Positions 1 through 5,152 of a stretch of 5,833 nucleotides of DNA are shown in pieces. The notes under the pieces were generated by a model, which was not told the DNA's origin, did no database searches, and saw nothing but the letters and a program-made list of their open reading frames with translations. A program made the translations under genes and the position numbers. Origin of the DNA: Bacteroidales bacterium. GTDB taxonomy: Bacteria; Bacteroidota; Bacteroidia; Bacteroidales; UBA12481. The first letter of the stretch is position 1. The number at the start of each line of letters is the position of its first letter. Where the stretch lies: contig JAQWAJ010000130.1 in the NCBI GenBank assembly GCA_028707745.1, forward strand, positions 1-5,833, written 5' to 3'.

Positions 1-574
1 CATTCGTCCCTGCATCGGGGTTTCGATTCCAAAGGGAGAAAACGAGTATTCCCTGTTGCTTGATGTCGGGCTGAACCCCGATGCCAGGCCCGATGTCATG
101 TATCAGTATGCCATCATGGGATCATTCTATTCGCACCTGGTTCACGGGGTGGCAAATCCGAAGGTCGGTCTGCTGAATATCGGAGAAGAAGAGGAGAAAG
201 GGAATCTGCTCTCCAAAGCAGCTTATCAGATGATGAAGGACAGCACCGATTTTAATTTTATCGGGAACGTCGAAGGCAACGAAATTTTCACGGATAACGC
301 TGATGTTGTTGTCTGTGAGGGATTTATCGGAAACATCGTGCTGAAAATGGCCGAATCCGTCTATTTCCTGAGTAAAAAGCTCAGACTATCGGAACCATTC
401 TTTGAGCAGTTCAATTATGAAAATTTTGGTGGAATCCCGATAATCGGCATTGGATCACCGGTTCTGATCGGTCATGGAAAATCCACTCCGCTGGCCATCA
501 AAAACATGCTGATTAAAAACAGCGAACTGATTCAATCCGGTTTAATTACGAAACTTAAGAAAGCATTTGAGTGA
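1..574 (+). CDS. plsX: Phosphate acyltransferase PlsX, C-terminal part (5' end outside window)
   Basis: PlsX converts acyl-ACP and phosphate into acyl-phosphate, the acyl donor for PlsY in phosphatidic acid synthesis; it is a peripheral membrane enzyme. The reading frame is open from base 2, giving 190 codons before TGA at 572-574, roughly the last 60% of a protein usually about 310-340 aa long. Family hallmarks seen are LLLDVG (codons from about position 53), the strongly conserved block [14 protein letters not shown], then [11 protein letters not shown], a [15 protein letters not shown] segment, and near the end a [11 protein letters not shown] segment corresponding to the usual GPV-x-x-GHG-x-S. 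The TTG at 56 is internal, not a start, because conserved PlsX sequence continues upstream of it. The stop overlaps the fabH start (TGATG), so the two are very probably co-translated. The plsX-fabH order is common in bacteria. Identification is firm; only the N-terminus is unseen. Confidence 0.95.
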   Translation, partial: IRPCIGVSIPKGENEYSLLLDVGLNPDARPDVMYQYAIMGSFYSHLVHGVANPKVGLLNIGEEEEKGNLLSKAAYQMMKDSTDFNFIGNVEGNEIFTDNADVVVCEGFIGNIVLKMAESVYFLSKKLRLSEPFFEQFNYENFGGIPIIGIGSPVLIGHGKSTPLAIKNMLIKNSELIQSGLITKLKKAFE

Positions 575-1566
575 TGCAAAAGATTTTTGCTGCAATCACC
601 GGGGTTGAAGCATTCACCCCCCCTGATATTCTGACCAATGCGGATCTTGAAAAAATGGTGGATACCAGTGATGAATGGATCGTTACGCGAACCGGAATTA
701 AAGAACGTCACATTCAGAAGGGGCTCGGGTTAGGAATTTCCGACATGGCAGTTCCTGCCGTAAAGAAGCTCCTCGAAAAAACCGGTACCCGGCCTGAAGA
801 CGTCGACATGGTGATCTGTTCGACGGTAACCCCCGACATGATATTCCCGGCCACGGCAAATATTGTCAGCGACAAGGTCGGAATCAAAAATGCCTTTAGC
901 TTTGACATGAATGCCGCCTGTTGCGGTTTTCTCTATATGCTTACGGTGGCCTCGCAATTCATCGAAACCGGAAAGGTTAAGAAAGTATTGTGCATCGGTG
1001 CCGACAAAATGTCGACCATTACCGATTACACCGACCGGAACACCTGCCCGCTGTTTGGCGATGCTGCCGGTGTGGTTCTGTTAGAACCTAATGCTGAATT
1101 CGGAATTCAGGATTCGATTCTCCGGACTGACGGTTCCGGAAGAAAACATCTGTATATGAAGGCTGGCGGTTCGTGCAAGCCGGCTTCGCATGAAACGGTG
1201 GATGCGAAAGAGCACTACATCTATCAGGATGGCCAAACCGTGTTTAAAATGGCGGTTTCAAAAATGGCCGATATTTCCGTGGAGATCATGGAAAAACATA
1301 ATCTTCCGGCCGATAAATTATGGCTGGTCCCTCATCAGGCCAATCTGCGTATCATTGAGGCAGTTGGCAGAAGAATGGGCCTCGATAAGAGTCGGGTGAT
1401 GGTGAACATCCAGAAATACGGTAATACTACAACGGCCACTATCCCGTTGGTTATGTCGGAATATGAGCACCTGCTGAAGAAGGGTGACCCGTTGGTTCTG
1501 ACCGCTTTTGGCGGAGGATTTACCTGGGGCGCGCTTTATCTGAAATGGGCGTATGATCCGGCATAA
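574..1566 (+). CDS. fabH: Beta-ketoacyl-ACP synthase III (FabH)
   Basis: FabH condenses acetyl-CoA (or another short acyl-CoA) with malonyl-ACP, the first step of type II fatty acid synthesis in the cytoplasm. The protein is 330 aa, normal for the family. The N-terminal thiolase-fold half carries [17 protein letters not shown] (residues 31-47), diagnostic of FabH. The catalytic triad is present: Cys116 in NAACCGF, His254 in PHQAN, and Asn284 in [10 protein letters not shown]. The glycine-rich FGGGFTWGA (312-320) closes the fold. Cys117 directly follows the catalytic cysteine, where many FabH proteins have serine. I chose ATG at 574, which overlaps the plsX stop; an in-frame GTG at 571 is possible but less likely. 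It follows plsX as an operon partner. It is followed by a 53-nt gap, without an obvious terminator hairpin, before the bactofilin. Bacteroidota often have more than one FabH paralogue, so which acyl-CoA it prefers cannot be told from here. Confidence 0.96.
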   Translation: MQKIFAAITGVEAFTPPDILTNADLEKMVDTSDEWIVTRTGIKERHIQKGLGLGISDMAVPAVKKLLEKTGTRPEDVDMVICSTVTPDMIFPATANIVSDKVGIKNAFSFDMNAACCGFLYMLTVASQFIETGKVKKVLCIGADKMSTITDYTDRNTCPLFGDAAGVVLLEPNAEFGIQDSILRTDGSGRKHLYMKAGGSCKPASHETVDAKEHYIYQDGQTVFKMAVSKMADISVEIMEKHNLPADKLWLVPHQANLRIIEAVGRRMGLDKSRVMVNIQKYGNTTTATIPLVMSEYEHLLKKGDPLVLTAFGGGFTWGALYLKWAYDPA

Positions 1567-1572
1567 AACTTT

Positions 1573-1600
1573 TTTGATAGCCCGCTTTTTTTTACATTTA
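1573..1600 (+). promoter_or_regulatory. Putative Bacteroidota-type promoter upstream of the bactofilin gene
   Basis: In the fabH-bactofilin gap, TACATTTA at 1593-1600 matches the Bacteroidota -7 consensus TAnnTTTG at all fixed positions but the last. It is preceded by a run of eight Ts (1586-1593, the last T being the first base of the motif). TTTG at 1573-1576 lies 16 nt upstream and could be the -33 box, although published spacings are usually somewhat longer. The motif ends 19 nt before the ATG at 1620, leaving a short leader. Inference from motif only; the region is T-rich, so chance matches are likely. Confidence 0.45.
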
Positions 1601-1619
1601 CCTGAAATAAATATGTGTT

Positions 1620-1997
1620 ATGGCAAAAGAAATTGAAACGACTAATGCTATTAACCTGATCTCAGCCGGAACTCAGGTAAAAGGTGATGTTGAAACCAAT
1701 TCCGGAATACGTATTGACGGGTCGGTGAATGGAAAACTGGATATCAAGGGAAAGGTTGTGATCGGAGCTTCCGGGCAGATTGTTGGTGACATTATTTGCC
1801 AGACGTTGGAGGTATCCGGACAAATCACCGGCAATATTCATGCTGCTGAATTGATCAGCCTGAAAGCCACGGCCCGCGTCAATGGTGAAATTGTAACCCG
1901 TAAGCTGGCTATCGAGCCAGGTGCAGTATTTACCGGTGCCTGTAAGATGGGTACCGATACCGATGCAAAACGCAAAGAAGCAGTCCCCGCCAAATAA
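1620..1997 (+). CDS. Bactofilin (polymer-forming cytoskeletal protein)
   Basis: Bactofilins self-assemble without nucleotide into filaments or patches built from a right-handed beta-helix, and act in cell shape, wall enzyme placement or other local scaffolding. This 125-aa protein has the expected design. A short polar N-terminus (1-14) is followed by a core at about 15-108 with a periodic hydrophobic/glycine pattern: IRIDGSVNGKLDIKG, VVIGASGQIVGDI, LEVSGQITGNIHA, ARVNGEIVTRKL. It ends in the typical IEPGAVFTGACKM cap (98-110) and a charged tail. There is no transmembrane segment. The length is ordinary for a single-domain bactofilin. The start ATG at 1620 lacks a Shine-Dalgarno motif but has an A/T-rich leader, usual in this phylum. 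The 3' end overlaps the next gene by 35 nt, tying it to the ATP synthase accessory genes. Family assignment is strong; the cellular role here is unknown. Confidence 0.92.
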   Translation: MAKEIETTNAINLISAGTQVKGDVETNSGIRIDGSVNGKLDIKGKVVIGASGQIVGDIICQTLEVSGQITGNIHAAELISLKATARVNGEIVTRKLAIEPGAVFTGACKMGTDTDAKRKEAVPAK

Positions 1998-2199
1998 CCT
2001 GGACAAGGAAAAGAAGGCACTCAGGGATTACGCCCGTTATTCAAACCTGGCCTTTAAACTGATTTCGATCGTATTGCTCCCTTTTATCATCGGATGGCAG
2101 CTCGATAAATGGATCAACACCGGGTTCCCACTGTTTACCCTGATATTTTCGATTGGCGGGTTGTCAGCCATGTTATACATTTTAGTAAAGGAAAAATAG
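1963..2199 (+). CDS. atpZ: AtpZ/AtpI-family small membrane protein
   Basis: This is a 78-aa protein with a charged N-terminus (1-26, rich in Lys, Asp and Arg) and two hydrophobic segments, about residues 29-46 and 55-75, joined by the short loop QLDKWINTG. The G-x-x-LD motif after helix 1 (Gly44, Leu47, Asp48), followed by a Phe-Pro and a glycine-containing second helix, is the pattern of AtpZ-type proteins encoded ahead of ATP synthase operons. Family members have been linked to Mg2+/Ca2+ transport or supply to the synthase and to Fo assembly; here that is inferred from family and position. ATG at 1963 is the only ATG ahead of the first helix, so the gene must start inside the bactofilin gene (35-nt overlap) unless a rare codon such as CTG at 1999 is used. 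The upstream GTG at 1921 would add an unlikely extension. It ends 2 nt before the next gene. Confidence 0.82.
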   Translation: MQNAKKQSPPNNLDKEKKALRDYARYSNLAFKLISIVLLPFIIGWQLDKWINTGFPLFTLIFSIGGLSAMLYILVKEK

Positions 2200-2201
2200 T
2201 T

Positions 2202-2594
2202 ATGAAGAGGGTGGATACCAGATTTTGGATTGAGTTGGCTGTGATCACCATAGTGATGGTTGGATTGGGTTGGGTCGCCTTTCACTTCCTCTGGCCAGGC
2301 CAATACCCTCCCTATCTGTCGCTCCTGCTTGCACTTATGGTGGTCATGACCGTGGCGGGTCAGGTGATTTTAACCCGCACGCTGACGGAGAAATTCAGCA
2401 AGTTCAACACCGCCTTTATGTTATTCAAGGTGGTGAAAATGTTTGTCCTGATGGCCTTTCTGATTGTATACCTGCTGATCAGCCGGGAACATGCCGTACC
2501 CCTTCTGGGTTCTGCTTTGGTCCTATACCTGGTCTTTATGATTTTTGAATCGAGGTCATTGAACAGACATTCCAGAAATCAGGAAGTAGGATAA
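2202..2594 (+). CDS. AtpI-like four-helix membrane protein preceding atpB
   Basis: This is a 130-aa integral membrane protein with four predicted helices at about residues 9-30, 36-57, 72-93 and 98-117, a short cytoplasmic-looking N-terminus (MKRVDTRF) and a basic tail (SRSLNRHSRN). Helix number, size and position between atpZ and atpB match the AtpI/UncI group, which helps assemble the c-ring in some bacteria. I see no strong sequence motif that proves this, so the call rests on topology and context. Bacteroidota homologues in this position are, as far as I recall, commonly left hypothetical. ATG at 2202 lies 2 nt after the atpZ stop, implying translational coupling; the frame is open further upstream within atpZ, but a start there would put non-hydrophobic shadow sequence in front. 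The stop TAA at 2592-2594 is followed directly by the promoter-like T-tract before atpB. A Lys/Phe-rich stretch around 64-80 separates the two helix pairs. Confidence 0.7.
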   Translation: MKRVDTRFWIELAVITIVMVGLGWVAFHFLWPGQYPPYLSLLLALMVVMTVAGQVILTRTLTEKFSKFNTAFMLFKVVKMFVLMAFLIVYLLISREHAVPLLGSALVLYLVFMIFESRSLNRHSRNQEVG

Positions 2595-2595
2595 G

Positions 2596-2612
2596 TTTTT
2601 TTTTTATATTTG
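2596..2612 (+). promoter_or_regulatory. Putative -7 promoter element upstream of atpB
   Basis: TATATTTG at 2605-2612 is an exact match to the Bacteroidota -7 consensus TAnnTTTG. It sits in the 42-nt gap after the AtpI-like gene and ends 24 nt before the atpB ATG. A run of ten Ts (2596-2605) runs into it. No TTTG/TTG -33 box is seen at the expected distance upstream; that stretch is the end of the preceding coding region. It would give the ATP synthase structural genes their own transcript in addition to read-through. Inferred from motif and position. Confidence 0.55.
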
Positions 2613-2636
2613 CCAGCTCGCTGAAATCGAACAGGA

Positions 2637-3740
2637 ATGAAGAGATGGATGTATTTTGCAGGGGTTCTTTTACTGATGATGATATCAGGTGGCCAGCTAA
2701 TGGCCTGGAATCCAGATAGCCCAAATGAGCATAAGGAACAGACCGGAGAGAAGAAGGAATTTGACGCCGGGAAGTTCATTATGGAGCATGTAATGGATTC
2801 CCATGAATGGCATATCATGACCATAGGGAAAACCCACGTATCTATTCCCCTTCCGGTGATTGTTTATACCAAAGAAAAGGGGGTGTCAGTATTCCTTTCC
2901 TCAACATTTCACCATGGTCCGTACAAAGGCTATACTTCGGCCAAAGAGGGCCCTCATGAGGGAAAGATTGTCCTGGTTAATACAGATGGCACGATCAATG
3001 AAGAGGCTCCGCTGCCAGTCGATCTGTCGATCACCAAGATCGTAGCTGCCATGATGTTCAGTCTGCTGGTTCTTGTACTGATTTTCATCCCTCTCGGGAA
3101 AAAATACAAGAAGAATCCAAACCAGGCTCCAAGCGGATTTCAATCGCTTATCGAACCGGTTATCCTTTTTGTCAGGGATGACATCGCCATTCCGTCTATC
3201 GGGATTCATAAGTATGAGAAATATATGCCTTTCTTATTGACGGCATTTTTCTTTATTCTGACCAATAACCTTTTAGGGCTTGTTCCTATTGCTCCGGGAG
3301 GGGCCAATGTAACGGGCAACATCGCGATCACCGCGATACTGGCCATCATAACCTTTTTAATTACCACATTCAGCTCCAATAAAAACTACTGGAAACATAT
3401 TTTCAATGCTCCCGGAGTGCCCTGGTGGCTGAAGTTCCCGATTCCTTTGATGCCATTTATTGAACTACTCGGGGTATTCACCAAACCCTTGGTTCTGTGT
3501 ATTCGGCTCTTTGCCAATATTCTTGCCGGGCATTTCATCGCAATGAGTTTCATCGTGATGATCTTCATTTTCGGGCAGATCAGCTGGATTGCCGGATATG
3601 GCTCATCAGTCCTGGCGATATTGTTCTACGTTTTCATGACCATGCTGGAGCTGCTGGTCGCATTTATCCAGGCTTATGTTTTTACTCTTCTTTCGGCTCT
3701 CTATATCGGTATGGCCATGGAAGAGGAACATGCACACTGA
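2637..3740 (+). CDS. atpB: ATP synthase Fo subunit a (AtpB), Bacteroidota-type with periplasmic extension
   Basis: Subunit a forms the two proton half-channels next to the c-ring. The 367-aa protein is about 100 residues longer than E. coli subunit a. Residues 1-23 look like a cleavable signal peptide (MKRW, hydrophobic core, ending LMA before Trp24). Residues 24-131 are hydrophilic and histidine-rich, including HVMDSHEWH (51-59). Membrane segments lie at about 133-152, 196-217, 226-246, 278-318 and 324-356. The essential arginine is Arg290 in IRLFANILAGH, with Asn294. His299 occupies the E. coli Glu219 position and Glu338 the His245 position, with Gln345 matching Gln252, so the buried pair is swapped as in mitochondrial subunit a. 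The C-terminus ends EEEHAH. ATG at 2637 is chosen because the signal peptide begins there; AGGA abuts the start too closely to be a proper ribosome site. A 30-nt gap leads to atpE. Confidence 0.97.
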   Translation: MKRWMYFAGVLLLMMISGGQLMAWNPDSPNEHKEQTGEKKEFDAGKFIMEHVMDSHEWHIMTIGKTHVSIPLPVIVYTKEKGVSVFLSSTFHHGPYKGYTSAKEGPHEGKIVLVNTDGTINEEAPLPVDLSITKIVAAMMFSLLVLVLIFIPLGKKYKKNPNQAPSGFQSLIEPVILFVRDDIAIPSIGIHKYEKYMPFLLTAFFFILTNNLLGLVPIAPGGANVTGNIAITAILAIITFLITTFSSNKNYWKHIFNAPGVPWWLKFPIPLMPFIELLGVFTKPLVLCIRLFANILAGHFIAMSFIVMIFIFGQISWIAGYGSSVLAILFYVFMTMLELLVAFIQAYVFTLLSALYIGMAMEEEHAH

Positions 3741-3767
3741 TTATTATTAAACACCAAATACAATTAG

Positions 3768-4048
<281 letters not shown>

Positions 4049-4049
<1 letters not shown>

Positions 4050-4111
4050 TGAAGGTTATACGCCGGGATACCCGGTTGCGAACCGATTTATTTTTAAGAC
4101 TATGGGACTAG
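4049..4111 (+). other. Possible 20-codon mini-ORF bridging atpE and atpF
   Basis: An ATG at 4049-4051 overlaps the last base of the atpE stop (TAATG) and opens a 20-codon frame, MKVIRRDTRLRTDLFLRLWD, ending at TAG 4109-4111, nine bases past the atpF start codon. Five of 20 residues are Arg, each with a different codon (CGC, CGG, CGG at two sites, CGA, AGA; so four distinct codons in all). It spans both hairpins described nearby. A frame this short can arise by chance, and nothing shows that it is translated; it is listed because its two ends fit termination-reinitiation coupling between atpE and atpF. Confidence 0.15.
4063..4095 (+). promoter_or_regulatory. Overlapping alternative hairpins plus T-rich tract between atpE and atpF
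   Basis: Two perfect 5-bp inverted repeats with 3-nt loops overlap. Hairpin A is CCGGG (4063-4067), ATA, CCCGG (4071-4075). Hairpin B is CGGTT (4073-4077), GCG, AACCG (4081-4085). They share bases 4073-4075, so they cannot form together. Hairpin B is followed at once by ATTTATTTTT (4086-4095), which looks like a weak intrinsic terminator or pause. This would fit a processing, stabilising or attenuating element that lowers expression of atpF and downstream genes relative to atpE, whose product is needed in many copies per enzyme. The repeats are seen directly; the function is inferred and the stems are short. Confidence 0.4.
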
Positions 4112-4596
4112 TAACACCGGATTACGGAACGATTTTCTGGATGGTTCTGGCTTTTTCCGTGGTGTTTTGGATTCTGAAGAAATTTGCCTGGGGACCTGTC
4201 CTCAAAATGGTTAAGGAGCGTGAACAGTCGATTGACAAAGCTCTGAAATCGGCAAATGAAGCCAGGGAAGGGTTAACAGCTCTGAAATCCGATCACGAAA
4301 AAATGCTCCAGGAAGCCCACGCAGAGCGCGATTTGTTGATCGCCGAAGCCAGGCAGATCAGGGAGCAGATGATTGCCAAAGCCAAAGACGAAGCCGTTTT
4401 GGAAGCCTCAAAGGCTTTCGAAAATGCCAAACGCCAGATTGAGAGCGAAAAAAATGCTGCTATCAATGAAATTAAGCAGCAGGTTGCCTCATTATCAGTG
4501 GATATTGCTGAAAAGATCCTCAAAAGGGAGCTGTCCGACCGTATCCAGCAGGAAGCTTTAATCAAAGAGCAACTCAGCGACTTGAAATTGAATTAG
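4102..4596 (+). CDS. atpF: ATP synthase Fo subunit b (AtpF)
   Basis: Subunit b is the peripheral stalk (stator) linking the membrane Fo part to F1. The 164-aa protein has the standard build: one N-terminal membrane helix at about residues 9-27 (TIFWMVLAFSVVFWILKKFA), then WGPVLKMVKEREQSIDKAL at the membrane boundary, and a long, highly charged Ala/Glu/Lys coiled coil from about 37 to 145. The C-terminal part (VDIAEKILKRELSD, 133-146) is the usual delta-binding region. ATG at 4102 is chosen because it gives the normal family N-terminus and length; the frame is open upstream into atpE, but that sequence is an out-of-frame shadow of subunit c. There is no Shine-Dalgarno motif; the leader is T/A-rich and comes right after the hairpin/T-tract element. 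A single b-type gene is visible, so a b2 homodimer is expected. The gap to atpH is 4 nt. Confidence 0.96.
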   Translation: MGLVTPDYGTIFWMVLAFSVVFWILKKFAWGPVLKMVKEREQSIDKALKSANEAREGLTALKSDHEKMLQEAHAERDLLIAEARQIREQMIAKAKDEAVLEASKAFENAKRQIESEKNAAINEIKQQVASLSVDIAEKILKRELSDRIQQEALIKEQLSDLKLN

Positions 4597-4600
4597 GTTT

Positions 4601-5146
4601 ATGAACAATAGCCGTCTAGCATCCAGATATGCAAAAGCGCTCTTCTCTCTGGCAAAGGAGCGGGATCAGGTTGAAGTGGTAAACCGGGATCTGTCAAATC
4701 TCAACGGATTGCTTAAAGAGTCGCCTGACTTCAGATGGCTTCTCGAGAGTCCGGTCATTATGGCTACTGACAAAGCCCGGATTGCCGAAACGATCCTCAG
4801 GGATTTGATTGAACCGATCACACTTGATTTTGTGAAGCTTCTTTTGAATCACCGGCGCGAAGCAAATTTCGCATCTACCTGCAGGATGTTTGTTGAATTA
4901 TTCAAGGCCGATCAGGGAATTCTGGAAGCAAATATAGAATCGGCAGTTACGGTGGATCCGAAATTTCTGGAAGGGCTGATAGGCCGTCTGGAAGCATCGA
5001 GCCACCGGAAGATTGAAATGAAGACAGAAACCAATGAAGCCTTGATAGGCGGATTTATTCTGACCTTAGAAGACCAGCAGCTGGATGCCAGCGTGCAGTC
5101 GAAATTGAAAAGAATCAGACAGGAATTACGAGAATCAAAGAAATAA
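4601..5146 (+). CDS. atpH: ATP synthase F1 subunit delta (AtpH, OSCP homologue)
   Basis: Delta sits on top of F1 and joins alpha subunits to the b stalk. The protein is 181 aa, normal length. The N-terminal helical domain (about 1-105) begins with the family signature SRLASRYAKALFSLAKE (4-20) and includes FVKLLLNHRREANF (77-90), equivalent to the usual LL-x-x-N-x-R segment. The C-terminal domain has the AVTVDP strand (115-120) and the conserved stretch IGGFILTLEDQQLDAS (149-164) followed by VQSKLKRIRQEL. It lies between atpF (4-nt gap) and atpA (6-nt gap), which indicates tight co-translation. AGG at 4595-4597, lying across the atpF stop, is only 3 nt from the ATG, too close for a typical ribosome site. 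Nothing odd in composition or length. I considered the name OSCP only as the mitochondrial equivalent. Confidence 0.96.
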   Translation: MNNSRLASRYAKALFSLAKERDQVEVVNRDLSNLNGLLKESPDFRWLLESPVIMATDKARIAETILRDLIEPITLDFVKLLLNHRREANFASTCRMFVELFKADQGILEANIESAVTVDPKFLEGLIGRLEASSHRKIEMKTETNEALIGGFILTLEDQQLDASVQSKLKRIRQELRESKK

Positions 5147-5152
5147 TTGATC

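Noticed and set aside
571..573. GTG as the fabH start, one codon upstream of ATG 574
   Set aside because: ATG 574 overlaps the plsX stop in the common TGATG arrangement and gives the usual N-terminus; GTG would add only one residue.
1548..1593. Intrinsic terminator after fabH
   Set aside because: Only a 4-bp GGGC/GCCC pairing with a loop of over 30 nt precedes the T run; no credible stem.
1921..1962. Longer AtpZ start at GTG 1921
   Set aside because: The added 14 residues are an out-of-frame reading of the bactofilin C-terminus and do not look like an AtpZ N-terminus.
1662..2006. 114-codon minus-strand open frame opposite the bactofilin gene
   Set aside because: Its sequence is explained by the bactofilin gene on the + strand, and it has no recognisable domain or promoter.
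2109..2201. Upstream extension of the AtpI-like protein into atpZ
   Set aside because: The extra residues are a shadow of atpZ; ATG 2202, 2 nt after the atpZ stop, starts a normal membrane protein.
2570..2605. TTCC...GGAA repeat (2570-2573 with 2582-2585) before the T10 run as a terminator
   Set aside because: The stem is only 4 weak base pairs, with a 10-nt gap before the Ts; the T run is better explained as promoter sequence.
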